Part shown: in pieces, positions 55,512 through 64,000 of the stretch
Layout: each line of letters opens with the position of its first letter
Numbering within the stretch: the stretch's first letter is position 1
Assembly: GCA_025736915.1 (NCBI GenBank)
Contig: CP107049.1
Location: 3,100,001-3,164,000, forward strand
DNA: 64,000 nucleotides
Direction: 5' to 3'
Source of the DNA: Acinetobacter nosocomialis
GTDB lineage: Bacteria; Pseudomonadota; Gammaproteobacteria; Pseudomonadales; Moraxellaceae
The notes under the pieces: model-generated
Databases searched by the model: none
What the model was told of the DNA's origin: nothing
The model's input: only the letters and a program-made list of their open reading frames with translations
Translations under genes and position numbers: made by a program

Positions 55512-56747
55512 ATGAATAATTTTGCAGTTTCTCGTAGTGACTTTAACGAGTGGATGGTTCCAGTTTTTGCACCAGCAAATTTCATTCCGGTACGTGGTGA
55601 AGGTTCACGTATTTGGGATCAAGAAAATAAAGAATATATCGATTTTGCAGGCGGGATTGCAGTAAACGCATTAGGTCATGCGCATCCAGTGGCAGTAAAT
55701 GCATTAACAGAACAAGCAACAAAACTTTGGCATGTCGGTAATGGTTATACTAATGAACCAGTTCTACGCCTTGCTAAACAACTCACCGAACATACATTTG
55801 CAGACAAAGTATTCTTTTGTAACTCAGGTGCAGAAGCGAATGAAGCCGCATTAAAACTGGCTCGTAAAGTTGGACTTGACAGTGGTGTGGCGGGTAAAAG
55901 TGGCATTGTGGCATTTAACAATGCGTTCCATGGACGTACTTTATTTACCGTTTCAGCAGGTGGTCAGCCAAAATATTCACAAGACTTTGCACCACTTCCA
56001 AACGGCATTAGCCATGTTGCTTACAATGATTTAGAAGCTGCAAAAGCGGTGATTAATGAGCAAACATGTGCAGTCATTGTTGAACCGATCCAAGGTGAAG
56101 GCGGTGTTATTCCTGCTGACATCGAATTTTTAAAAGGTTTACGTGCGCTCTGTGATGAGTTTGGTGCCTTACTTATTTTTGATGAAGTACAAACTGGTGT
56201 AGGCCGTACAGGTTCACTTTATGCCTACATGAACTCAGGTGTTACTCCGGATATTCTTACCACTGCAAAAGCATTAGGTGGTGGTTTCCCAGTCGGTGCA
56301 ATGTTAACAACTGATAAATTTGCTCCGCATTTTTCAGTGGGTACACACGGTACAACTTACGGTGGTAACCCATTAGCAAGTGCGGTTGCTGGCGCAGTCT
56401 TTGAGTTTATTAATACGCCAGAAGTGCTTGAAGGCGTAAAAGAGCGTCATGATTACTATAAAAACGCTTTAAATAAATTAAATGAAAAATATGAAGTCTT
56501 TAAAACAATTCGGGGAGAAGGCTTACTCCTTGGTTGTGCCTTAAAAGACAAGTTCACTGGTAAAGCAAAAGATATTAATAACCTTGCGGGTGAGGAAGGT
56601 TTACTGAGTCTGATTGCTGGACCAAATGTTGTACGTTTTACGCCGTCTTTAATTATTCCGTTTGCCGATATTGATGAAGGTTTAAAGCGATTTGAACGCG
56701 CACTTGCTCGCTTTGTAGAAATTCAAAAGGATGAACAAGCCGCATGA
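55512..56747 (+). CDS. astC: Succinylornithine/acetylornithine aminotransferase
   Basis: Class III PLP aminotransferase of the arginine succinyltransferase pathway, converting N2-succinylornithine to its semialdehyde (411 residues). The PLP lysine is in [11 protein letters not shown]; other hallmarks are [29 protein letters not shown] and [12 protein letters not shown]. ArgD, the biosynthetic homologue, is similar; coupling to astA favours AstC. The stop overlaps the astA start by four bases (ATGA). Divergent from the Lrp gene. Confidence 0.9.
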   Translation: MNNFAVSRSDFNEWMVPVFAPANFIPVRGEGSRIWDQENKEYIDFAGGIAVNALGHAHPVAVNALTEQATKLWHVGNGYTNEPVLRLAKQLTEHTFADKVFFCNSGAEANEAALKLARKVGLDSGVAGKSGIVAFNNAFHGRTLFTVSAGGQPKYSQDFAPLPNGISHVAYNDLEAAKAVINEQTCAVIVEPIQGEGGVIPADIEFLKGLRALCDEFGALLIFDEVQTGVGRTGSLYAYMNSGVTPDILTTAKALGGGFPVGAMLTTDKFAPHFSVGTHGTTYGGNPLASAVAGAVFEFINTPEVLEGVKERHDYYKNALNKLNEKYEVFKTIRGEGLLLGCALKDKFTGKAKDINNLAGEEGLLSLIAGPNVVRFTPSLIIPFADIDEGLKRFERALARFVEIQKDEQAA

Positions 56748-57838
56748 TGATTATTCGCTACATTGAACCTAAGGATGTTAATGATCTTTACCTTTTGGCT
56801 CAAAAAGCGGGTTTTGGTTTGACATCTTTGCAGCCAAATATTGAAAAGTTGGCTGCACGTATTGAACGCGCCTGTAAAACAGTAGCAGGCGAACTCCCAA
56901 AAGCAGATCAGGTTTACTTATTTGTTTTGGAAGATACTGAACTCAACAAAGTCGTGGGTGTTTGCGGTATTGAGGTCGCGCTCGGTTTAAAAGAGCCTTG
57001 GTATAACTTCCATGTGGGTACTCAAGTTCACGCTTCGGAACCTTTAAGTGTTTATAACGCTTTACCGACTTTGTACTTGAGTAATGACCATACCAACTGT
57101 AGTGAGCTTTGTACGTTATTTTTAGACCCTGACTATCGCTTAAATAAAAATGGCAAATTTTTATCTAAAGTTCGTTTCTTGTTTTTGTCTGCATTTCGCC
57201 AATACTTTGAAGAAACCATTGTTGCAGAAATGCGTGGCTATTCTGATGTAAATGGACAGTCTCCATTTTGGAATGCGGTAGGTCATAAATTTTTTAATAT
57301 TGAATTTACCAAAGCGGACTATTTAAGCGGAATAGGGCAAAAGGCCTTTATTGCCGAGCTGATGCCAAGACATCCCCTCTATGTCGATATGTTGCCAGAT
57401 GATGCTAAAGCGGCAATTGGAATGGTTCATCCAAATACACGGCCAGCTTATAATCTTTTGCTTGAAGAAGGGCTTCGCTATAAAGGCTATGTCGATATTT
57501 TTGATGGCGGAGCAACACTACAGGCCGATATTGAAAATTTAAGGGCTATCAAAGAAAGTCAGATTTTAACTGTAAAGGTTGTAGAGCCTACTCACCTAAG
57601 TTTAGGCGATGAACCTTATATTGTTGCCAATGATGATTATGAAAATTATCGGGCAATTGTTGTGTACAGCACACCTTATCAAGATCAAATACAGCTCAGT
57701 TTAGAGCAGGCTAAACAGTTAAATGTTCAAAATGGAGCAGACGTTCGAATATTGAGTATTAATGTTCAACAGGTTTTAAAAACAAAAACTGTAAATAGGT
57801 TGGAAAATAATCAACATTTGCAAATGGCGGTTAATTAA
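56744..57838 (+). CDS. astA: Arginine N-succinyltransferase
   Basis: Transfers succinate from succinyl-CoA to arginine, the first step of the AST pathway. 364 residues, close to the family (about 340). Motifs: [80 protein letters not shown] and [36 protein letters not shown]. It is translationally coupled to astC. The usual downstream astD, astB and astE are absent here; a hairpin and a 330-base gap follow. Confidence 0.92.
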   Translation: MMIIRYIEPKDVNDLYLLAQKAGFGLTSLQPNIEKLAARIERACKTVAGELPKADQVYLFVLEDTELNKVVGVCGIEVALGLKEPWYNFHVGTQVHASEPLSVYNALPTLYLSNDHTNCSELCTLFLDPDYRLNKNGKFLSKVRFLFLSAFRQYFEETIVAEMRGYSDVNGQSPFWNAVGHKFFNIEFTKADYLSGIGQKAFIAELMPRHPLYVDMLPDDAKAAIGMVHPNTRPAYNLLLEEGLRYKGYVDIFDGGATLQADIENLRAIKESQILTVKVVEPTHLSLGDEPYIVANDDYENYRAIVVYSTPYQDQIQLSLEQAKQLNVQNGADVRILSINVQQVLKTKTVNRLENNQHLQMAVN

Positions 57839-57841
57839 GCA

Positions 57842-57870
57842 GTGAGTTTTTACAACTCACCACATTTTAT
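57842..57870 (+). terminator. Probable terminator after astA
   Basis: GTGAGTT (57842-57848) pairs with AACTCAC (57854-57860); only a weak T stretch follows. Confidence 0.5.
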
Positions 57871-57916
57871 GAGGAATATTATATTATCCCTGAGTCAAAA
57901 AATTGATATGGATATA

Positions 57917-57973
57917 CATCATCTTAATTGAATGAATAGAACTTATTATTTCATTTTAGATGTTAAGATGATG
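57917..57973. repeat. Inverted repeat CATCATCTTAA / TTAAGATGATG
   Basis: Perfect 11-base arms at 57917-57927 and 57963-57973 enclose 35 AT-rich bases in the 331-base gap between astA and cycA. It could be a processing hairpin, a second terminator or a looping operator. The rest of the gap shows no gene. Confidence 0.5.
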
Positions 57974-58169
57974 AGGTATAACGGAATAATTCTATGGTTT
58001 ATATTTTATTGTTTTAAATAACTATTTTAAGATTTAAAAATGGAATTTACTAAATTATAAGTGGTTTTAATAATATTGGTAAGATGATTTATTCGGCTTA
58101 ATCGAAGCTCATAACACTCATATTATTAAAACGTTTATAACGGTTGCTATAAATTGGAGCTAATATTAC

Positions 58170-59633
58170 ATGAGTAATAATAAAGGAAAGCAGTTCCTGG
58201 AAGGAGACCTCCTAGGCAGTCAGCATATGACTGAGCAAGAGGAGGAAAAGTTGCAACGCTCATTGACCAATCGTCATATTCAAATGATTGCGATTGGCGG
58301 TGCAATTGGTACCGGATTATTTATGGGTTCTGGAAAAACATTAAGTGTTTCCGGGACTTCAATTATTTTAACATATTTAATTATTGGCTTTTTCTTTTTC
58401 TTCGTGATGCGAGCAATGGGTGAGTTATTGCTTGCCAACACGAACTTTAAAACATTTGCCGATTTCGCAACCGCTTATTTAGGTCCATGGGCAGGTTTTT
58501 TTCTGGGTTGGTCGTATTGGTGTAACTGGATTATTACAGCGATTGCCGATGTGATTGTGATTGGAGGGTACATGCAGTTTTGGTATCCCGATTTACCGGT
58601 CTGGATCCCCGCATTTACCTCATTAGCCATATTAACCATACTCAACTTTGTGGCCGTTCGGCTGTTTGGTGAACTCGAGTTTTGGTTCTCACTTATCAAA
58701 ATTACCGCAATTATTCTATTTATTCTTGCTGGTATTTATTTAATTGGGACCGGGTTTACTTCTCCAAATGGGGTTAAGGCCTCAATGAGCCATTTGTTTG
58801 AAACACAATCTATGTTTCCTTATGGTGTAACAGGTTTCTTAGCGGGCTTCCAAATTGCCATATTTGCATTTGTGGGTATCGAACTTGTTGGTACAACTGC
58901 TGCTGAAACCAAAGACCCGCATACCTCACTTCCTAAAGCCATTAATTCTATTCCTTTACGTATTTTATTGTTCTACGTAGGCGCATTGGTTTGTATTATT
59001 GCAGTTACCTCTTGGGCAAAAATTTCACCAGAAAAAAGCCCATTTGTGGAAATGTTTACGTTAGTTGGCTTACCAATTGCGGCAGGTTTAATTAACTTCG
59101 TTGTGGCAACCTCAGCTCTTTCTTCGGCAAATAGTGGAATCTTTGCAACCAGCCGTATGTTATACGGTTTAGCGTTAGACAATGATGCACCGAAAAGCTT
59201 TAGTAAGTTATCTAAAAGAAAAGTTCCAATTAGAGGGCTTGTGTTCTCAATGGCTTGTGTAACGCTTGGAACTTCTATTTTATTTATTGTTCCAAATGTC
59301 ATGACTGCATTTACGATTATTTCAGCACTCACTTCAATTTTATGTATTTTTACATTTATGCTGATTGTTATGTCATATATTTATTATCGTAAGAAAAGCC
59401 CTGAATTACATATCCAGTCAAAATATAAAATGCCAGGTGGCTTATTTATGGCATGGCTGACGATGCTATTTTTAGTTTTTACGATTGTCATTTTAGCTTT
59501 AGATCATGATACGCTGATTGCTTTAGAGTTTTCACCAGTATGGTTTATTGGTTTATTCGTTGCCTATAAATATAAAAAGAAAAAGATGTTGCAGCTTGAT
59601 ATTTTAAAAGCGCAAAAGGTTGATTATATTTAA
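58170..59633 (+). CDS. cycA: CycA-like D-serine/D-alanine/glycine permease
   Basis: APC-superfamily amino acid:proton symporter, 487 residues, twelve hydrophobic segments. It follows E. coli CycA closely: LQRSLTNRHIQMIAIGGAIGTGLFMGSGKTLS, FFVMRAMGELLLAN, FQIAIFAFVGIELVGTTAAETKDP, SALSSANSGIFATSRMLYGLA and a terminal region with YKMPGG. The N-terminus is about 20 residues longer than in E. coli; a later start at 58227 (MTEQEEEKL) is possible but 58170 has GGAG upstream. Together with dadA elsewhere in the window it would support D-alanine use. Confidence 0.88.
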   Translation: MSNNKGKQFLEGDLLGSQHMTEQEEEKLQRSLTNRHIQMIAIGGAIGTGLFMGSGKTLSVSGTSIILTYLIIGFFFFFVMRAMGELLLANTNFKTFADFATAYLGPWAGFFLGWSYWCNWIITAIADVIVIGGYMQFWYPDLPVWIPAFTSLAILTILNFVAVRLFGELEFWFSLIKITAIILFILAGIYLIGTGFTSPNGVKASMSHLFETQSMFPYGVTGFLAGFQIAIFAFVGIELVGTTAAETKDPHTSLPKAINSIPLRILLFYVGALVCIIAVTSWAKISPEKSPFVEMFTLVGLPIAAGLINFVVATSALSSANSGIFATSRMLYGLALDNDAPKSFSKLSKRKVPIRGLVFSMACVTLGTSILFIVPNVMTAFTIISALTSILCIFTFMLIVMSYIYYRKKSPELHIQSKYKMPGGLFMAWLTMLFLVFTIVILALDHDTLIALEFSPVWFIGLFVAYKYKKKKMLQLDILKAQKVDYI

Positions 59634-59682
59634 ATAAATTTTAGTGGTTTTATTAGAAATCTTATTATTTTAAACCCCATAA

Positions 59683-59705
59683 AAAAGCCTCATTACGAGG
59701 CTTTT
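59683..59705. terminator. Bidirectional terminator between cycA and the aldehyde dehydrogenase
   Basis: AAAAGCCTC (59683-59691), loop ATTAC, GAGGCTTTT (59697-59705): perfect 9-base stem with U runs in both directions. Confidence 0.88.
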
Positions 59706-59714
59706 CTATACTCT

Positions 59715-61175
59715 TTATTTAATATTTGGATCGCCCTTTTTCAAGAAAAAGCGAATCGCTAGCTTTTGAAGGAATGTCCCATAAGGAGGGTGGAAAAGCT
59801 GCGTCGGGAAGAACCGATGGCGTATAAATACAGTTTTTGCATGTGACAGTTCACGGAAACCTTCTTCACCATGATATGACCCCATGCCTGAGTTGCCGAT
59901 ACCACCGAAAGGAGCATCATGGTTAACTACATGCCAACCCCAATCATTGATGGTCACACCGCCCGAATGAGTTTCACGTAAAATACGATCACGTTCTACC
60001 GAGCTATGTGTAAAGCAATAAAGTGCTAAAGGTCGTTCATCCGATTTCACATAGGTAATCGCATCATCTAAAGAATCATAAGCCACCACAGGTAAAATAG
60101 GGCCAAAGAGTTCTTCTTTCATAATGCGCATGTCTGGTGTGCAGTTCAGCACAATCTGTACAGGCATTCTGCGACCTTGTTGGTCAAAGCTGTAAGTGTC
60201 GCAAGGAATAATGCGGGCACCTTTTTCTTGTGCATCGTTTAAAATATCTTGAATACGTTTTAAATGACGGTCATTTACAATCGATGTGTAATTTTCATTG
60301 TTTGTGATGTTTTGACCAAACATTTTTATAAAGCTCGATTTTGCAGCATCTACAAATTCTTCAATACTTTCTTTTGGAACCAATGCATAGTCAGGCGCTA
60401 CACAGATTTGACCACTATTTGTTGCTTTACCATGCGTAATACGTTTTGCTGCATCGGCAATTGGGTAATTGCGGCTTACAATTGCAGGTGATTTACCACC
60501 TAACTCAAGTGTCACAGGTGTTAGATTTTCAGCAGCAGCTCGCATGACGACTTTGCCAATGGCTGGAGAGCCAGTAAAGACAATATGGTTAAATGGCAAA
60601 GTGGTAAATCTAGCAGGATCTGTAATTTCTTCACCAAACACGGCGACTTCATCTTCATTAAAGACTTCGGCAAGCATGCGTCGTAGCATTGCGTTGGTAT
60701 TTGGGGTAATTTCAGGCAGTTTAATCATGACTCGGTTGCCTGCAGCTAATGCGGCAATGAGTGGACCAAGTGCTAAATAAACAGGGAAGTTCCAAGGAAC
60801 AATGACACCCACCACGCCTTTAGGTTGGTATTGCACACTTAAACGGTTTGATAAAAATAAAAGTTCGGTACGGCGTTTACTTGGACGCATCCAGCGGCGT
60901 AAATGATGAATCGCATGATCGGCTTCTAACACAGAACCAAGCAAATCGAGTAATTTGGATTCATCGAGTGATCTTGAACTAAAATCAGCATTAATCGCAG
61001 CAGCCAAAGCATCTTGATAGCGAATAATTTGTTTTTTGAGTTGATGCAGTTTTGTGCGGCGTGCTTCAAGACTTGGGTAGGGATCTGCCTCAAAATTGGC
61101 ACGTTGTTTGGAAAAAATAAGTTCCATATGTTCAGTGGCAGAGCCGCTATATTCTTTTAAAGTGGAGCTTTCCAT
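59715..61175 (-). CDS. Coniferyl-aldehyde-dehydrogenase-like enzyme
   Basis: NAD(P)-dependent aldehyde dehydrogenase of the class 3-like CalB group, 486 residues. Catalytic Glu is in LELGGKSP and Cys in NSGQICVAPDYAL; the cofactor motif is FTGSPAIGK. RRWMRPSKRR and the C-terminal hydrophobic tail (HPPYGTFLQKLAIRFFLKK) are typical of fatty/coniferyl aldehyde members that sit on membranes. The start at 61175 is preferred because GAAGGA precedes it. It is divergent from an interrupted AraC gene that presumably controlled it. Long-chain aldehydes are an alternative substrate. Confidence 0.85.
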   Translation of the reverse strand: MESSTLKEYSGSATEHMELIFSKQRANFEADPYPSLEARRTKLHQLKKQIIRYQDALAAAINADFSSRSLDESKLLDLLGSVLEADHAIHHLRRWMRPSKRRTELLFLSNRLSVQYQPKGVVGVIVPWNFPVYLALGPLIAALAAGNRVMIKLPEITPNTNAMLRRMLAEVFNEDEVAVFGEEITDPARFTTLPFNHIVFTGSPAIGKVVMRAAAENLTPVTLELGGKSPAIVSRNYPIADAAKRITHGKATNSGQICVAPDYALVPKESIEEFVDAAKSSFIKMFGQNITNNENYTSIVNDRHLKRIQDILNDAQEKGARIIPCDTYSFDQQGRRMPVQIVLNCTPDMRIMKEELFGPILPVVAYDSLDDAITYVKSDERPLALYCFTHSSVERDRILRETHSGGVTINDWGWHVVNHDAPFGGIGNSGMGSYHGEEGFRELSHAKTVFIRHRFFPTQLFHPPYGTFLQKLAIRFFLKKGDPNIK

Positions 61176-61289
61176 TATTGTTCCTTCCATACTTTATGCT
61201 TGAAGCACGGTATGGTCGATGTTAAATTGAGACAACAAGAGGTAGTTTAGTGCCATTATGCACGTCACTCTAGGGATGGTGTGAGTTAA

Positions 61290-62360
61290 ATGCCTAAAAA
61301 TATTTATAAAAATGCAAATAGTGTTATTGAAGGAAATTATGATAATACATCCTTAGGTGCCAATACATACTTGCTAGGTTTGACCAGTTTATTTGATGAA
61401 ATGGGTTCGCAGGGCCATTCAATAGCAGATGTTTTGTTGGGCACAGATATTTCGCCAGATGCGATGAATCAATCCTCTTTATATATTTCTCAAGTTCAAA
61501 AAATTCAGCTATTTCAAAATATTCAACGTTTGTCACATGATCCGCTCATCGGACTACGTGCAGGACAAAAGCAGCGACTGTCAGATTTTGGTGTATATGG
61601 CTATGCGTTATATTCCTCACGTAATTTTAGACAAGCGGTAGAGCTTGGTATCCGACACATTAAGCTTGCTGGGCCTATTTTAAAGAAGTCTTTTTATATT
61701 CGAGATGATGTTGCCGTTTTTGAAGGGCAGGACATTATTGCACTTGGTAAGCTTCTGCCTTTGGTATGCGAGTTTTGGTTTAGCTCCATGCAAACCTTAA
61801 TTGAACGAGTACTTGAAGGACCATTTCAAGCGAAGAAGCTTTTATTGCCATACCCAGCGCCTGGCTATGCATAAGAATATGAAAAAGTTTTTCATTGTCC
61901 TGTTCAGTTTAATGCTGGGGTGATGCAATGGCATTTTGATTTAAAGTGGCTCGATGTACCTTGCCCAAATGCCAACCCGATTACTGCGGATATGTGTAAG
62001 TCCTTTTGTGAACGGATGCTAGGCGCTGCTGAACTTGAAGAGCCTGAGTTGGTGAAAACGATTCGTTTAATATTATTGGATGGAACGGGGCTTTTTCCGT
62101 CCGCTCAAGAAATGGCTGAACGGTTACATATGTCAAAGCGAACCTTACATCGGCGCTTGGCAGGTTTTGATTTAACTTATCAAGAACTTTTAGATGAGAC
62201 TCGGCGCCGTCTTGCTGATGAATATTTGCGAGAGACGACTTTAACCGTAGATGAAATTGCCGAAAGAATTGGCTTTTCAGATACCTCTAATTTTAGAAAA
62301 GCCTATCGTCACTGGACAGGTATTTCACCAAATGAGTATCGTGAGAAATTGGTTTTATAA
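61290..62360 (+). pseudogene. AraC-family regulator interrupted by one in-frame TAA
   Basis: A single reading frame of 356 sense-or-stop codons encodes a complete OruR/ArgR-like AraC regulator: N-terminal AraC-arabinose-binding-like domain (LGLTSLFDEMGSQGHSIADVL, LSDFGVYGYALYSSRNFRQAVELG) and C-terminal double helix-turn-helix (AERLHMSKRTLHRRLAGFDLTYQELLDETRRRLA, VDEIAERIGFSDTSNFRKAYRHWTGISPNEYR). The frame is broken only by TAA at 61872-61874, after PYPAPGYA; sequence EYEKVFHCPVQFNAG continues directly in frame. It therefore looks like a recent nonsense mutation or a base-call error. The C-terminal part alone could start at ATG 61923. Probable regulator of the divergent aldehyde dehydrogenase. 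Confidence 0.85.
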
Positions 62361-62380
62361 GTAGTGATGGGTTGAATTGT

Positions 62381-62821
62381 ATGGATGAACAAGATGGTGA
62401 TTTAAGTTTTGAAAGTTTTAAAAATATAAATAAGCCAAACTTCTTTGGTGATACTGAATATATTTACTCAATTTTTAAAATTAAAGAGCTACCCGTAGAT
62501 TTACTTTTTAAGATTCTAAACTTGGTTTTTCCTGATTTCCTTATAAATGAAAATCATATTTTTTTAGCGAGTGAGTTTGATCAAGACAAATTTGATAATT
62601 TGCGAAAGGTGGAAGAGACAAACAAAGCTCAGTTTTGGATGAATCTCATAGAATTGACGAGCCTACATGACGAGATGACAGCGGAGCAGACTTTATTAAT
62701 CGCGAAAAAAATCGTTGATTCTTGGAATGCAAAAATTAAATATGAGGGGGTAAATGCACACGGCAGAGCTAGAGTTTTTGAAGAAATTGAATATGGTGAG
62801 ATTTTTATAACAATTGATTAG
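62381..62821 (+). CDS. Hypothetical protein
   Basis: A 146-residue soluble, acidic protein with alternating hydrophobic patterns (YIYSIFKIKELPVDLLFKILNLVFPDFLI) and a C-terminal YEGVNAHGRARVFEEIEYGEIFITID. No family recognised. An ATG at 62381 was chosen over a TTG nine bases upstream. It starts 20 bases after the AraC frame ends and may be co-transcribed with it. Its stop codon lies in the loop of the following terminator. Confidence 0.6.
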   Translation: MDEQDGDLSFESFKNINKPNFFGDTEYIYSIFKIKELPVDLLFKILNLVFPDFLINENHIFLASEFDQDKFDNLRKVEETNKAQFWMNLIELTSLHDEMTAEQTLLIAKKIVDSWNAKIKYEGVNAHGRARVFEEIEYGEIFITID

Positions 62822-62839
62822 CTTTCAATTGTTATAAAA
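62803..62839. terminator. Bidirectional terminator
   Basis: TTTTATAACAATTGA (62803-62817), a 7-base loop holding the upstream stop codon, and TCAATTGTTATAAAA (62825-62839) form a perfect 15-base stem. It separates the hypothetical gene from the convergent EamA gene. Confidence 0.7.
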
Positions 62840-62862
62840 ACTAATATTAGAATGGGTTATAT

Positions 62863-63762
62863 CTAGACCTTAAATCGAGAAATTAACTTTTTCTGCAAAA
62901 ATGGATTACAGAGCAAAATCGCAAATAAAATAATAAATATACCGATAATGCTAAACAGATCCGGTAATTCGTGCCAAAAAACAAATCCCCATATTCCTGC
63001 AAAAATAATAGCAATGTAATTCATGGGGCCAATTTGTCCTGCTGGAGCTAAGCTATAAGCATAAGACATAAATAGTTGGCTTATGTTTGCTAAAAGTCCT
63101 GCGGCAATCAGTAGGCTTAATTCGTGCCAAGTGAAAATACGCCAATGCCAAAACATTGGAATAGAGGAAATTAAACTACCAAAAACACAGAAGTAAAAAA
63201 CGATACGTTCAGGCGGCTCTGTACTGGTTAAAGCTCTTACGGTGACAAAAGCCATTGCGGATAAAAAGCATGCACCCAAGCCAATAAAAGATAGGGCGTT
63301 AAATAAACCTTGGTCGGGTTTAGCAACAAATAAAACCCCAACGAGGCCAATCACAGCGGCAAAAATCATCGATTTGGTAATTTTTTCTTTTAAGAAAAGC
63401 CATGCAATAAGTGGAATAAAGATAGGAGATGAGTAACTAAAAACCATGGCATTTGAGAGTTTTAAGTTTGCAATGGCATAGAAAAAACCGTACATGGCGG
63501 CTAGTCCCACAATACTTCGCCAAGTGTGCATCCAAAGTTTATCGGTTTTAATAAAGTCTAAACCTTGTTTAAAGAGCATCGGAATAAAAATAAATAAACC
63601 CACTGCATTTCTAAAAAACACGACAGTCGCGTTGTCCACTGTTTGCGAAGCAAAACGAATGCACACCCCCATAATGGAAAATAATAATGCCGATGTCATA
63701 AGACAAAGCAGCGCTTTTCCAAGTTGAGTTGAGGGGAGATTTGAAGCAGTCTGATTTTGCAT
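62863..63762 (-). CDS. EamA/DMT-family transporter
   Basis: A 299-residue inner-membrane protein with ten hydrophobic segments in two EamA halves (about 15-150 and 165-290). Typical DMT features: LLFSIMGVCIRFASQ in TM1, SYSSPIFIPLIAWLFLKEKITK at the end of the first half and APAGQIGPMNYIAIIFAGIWGFVFWHELPD in the second. The family exports amino acids, nucleosides or other metabolites; substrate unknown. It stands alone with a terminator on the downstream side. Confidence 0.85.
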   Translation of the reverse strand: MQNQTASNLPSTQLGKALLCLMTSALLFSIMGVCIRFASQTVDNATVVFFRNAVGLFIFIPMLFKQGLDFIKTDKLWMHTWRSIVGLAAMYGFFYAIANLKLSNAMVFSYSSPIFIPLIAWLFLKEKITKSMIFAAVIGLVGVLFVAKPDQGLFNALSFIGLGACFLSAMAFVTVRALTSTEPPERIVFYFCVFGSLISSIPMFWHWRIFTWHELSLLIAAGLLANISQLFMSYAYSLAPAGQIGPMNYIAIIFAGIWGFVFWHELPDLFSIIGIFIILFAILLCNPFLQKKLISRFKV

Positions 63763-63867
63763 AGAGAAATAGAGTTCTTAATTTTCGATGTTATTTTAGC
63801 AGCGATGCAGGCATTGGATGAAATATCATTTGATAATGATTCAACAGTGATGCTTAGCAAAATAAAA

Positions 63868-63892
63868 AAGAGAGCCTGTTTAGCTCTCTTTT
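63868..63892. terminator. Terminator after the tannase/feruloyl esterase gene
   Basis: AAGAGAGC (63868-63875) pairs with GCTCTCTT (63883-63890), with T or A runs on both sides. Confidence 0.85.
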
Positions 63893-63905
63893 AATTTTTA
63901 GGGTG

Positions 63906-64000
63906 CTATTTACAGCTAAAATTTTCGGCTTTTTCGCTATCACCTTGACCATTGTAACGGGCAATCAGTGGGTAAGGACAAAGTGGACGGGTGCGGTCTG
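63906..64000 (-). CDS. Tannase/feruloyl esterase family protein, C-terminal end only
   Basis: The minus-strand frame open to the right edge reads TRPLCPYPLIARYNGQG then DSEKAENFSCK and a TAG stop at 63906-63908. RPLCPYP-x-ARY-x-G-x-GD followed by ANF-x-C is the conserved tail of the tannase/feruloyl esterase family, whose secreted or outer-surface members cleave aromatic esters. Only about 30 residues are inside the window. Neighbouring aromatic aldehyde dehydrogenase fits hydroxycinnamate use, but this is inference. Confidence 0.7.
   Translation of the reverse strand, partial: DRTRPLCPYPLIARYNGQGDSEKAENFSCK

Overview
The window is AT-rich and looks like an Acinetobacter chromosome, most likely the A. 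baumannii/calcoaceticus complex. The evidence is gene content and protein similarity recalled from known families (Rnt, PyrC, ArgG, FadH, AstC, AstA, CycA, AroP-type permease, MetQ) plus the typical compact gene style. No CRISPR array, complete insertion sequence, replication origin or complete prophage is visible.

Left block, about 1-10750, is ordinary housekeeping DNA: the end of a YejF-type peptide ABC ATPase, an Old Yellow Enzyme flavoprotein, a glutathione S-transferase, a decayed gene remnant, tRNA-Glu, rnt, pyrC, a membrane diguanylate cyclase, argG, fadH and tRNA-Ser. The two OYE-domain genes (1215 and 8505) share a near-identical palindrome upstream.

Block two, about 10710-26750, looks like an accessory island next to tRNA-Ser. 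A copy of the tRNA-Ser 3' end plus its terminator sits at its left edge, a second diverged copy lies at about 26700 and a weaker third copy at about 29462. Its first half (10934-19010) is an AT-rich, AGA-codon-rich operon under a divergent TetR regulator: AroH-type chorismate mutase, VAO/PCMH-type FAD oxidase, ACAD-fold flavin monooxygenase, formyltransferase, cupin, MFS exporter, SDR dehydrogenase and flavin reductase. It has no NRPS, PKS or carrier-protein gene and reads as a small-molecule pathway of unknown product starting from chorismate/prephenate. This is the best candidate here for an undescribed system. The second half holds a D-amino-acid catabolic set (RidA, DadA, LysR, transporter), an alpha/beta hydrolase and an orphan TfdB-like phenol hydroxylase.

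Block three, about 26850-46000, begins with an M48 peptidase/DUF898 pair, a MetQ lipoprotein and a small membrane protein. A phage-type C4 antisense RNA module follows, with a leader ORF and an intrinsic terminator in front of a TetR gene. Then comes an orphan type VI secretion module: VgrG, a 1587-residue Rhs protein with a variable C-terminal domain of unknown activity, and five Sel1-repeat genes, four of them lipoproteins that probably include the immunity proteins. A small secreted protein and a glycine-zipper/zinc-ribbon protein close the block.

Block four, about 46340-64000, is amino-acid and amine catabolism. A minus-strand run encodes an aldehyde dehydrogenase, a double SnoaL protein, a FadR-type regulator, a cache protein, a PuuP-like importer, a PuuB-like oxidase and an AroP-like permease. 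An Lrp regulator is divergent to astC-astA, which lack astDBE beside them. Then follow cycA, a coniferyl-aldehyde-dehydrogenase-like gene divergent to an AraC regulator carrying one in-frame stop codon, a hypothetical gene, an EamA exporter and the tail of a tannase/feruloyl esterase. All functions are read from sequence and memory of the families; nothing was searched or computed.
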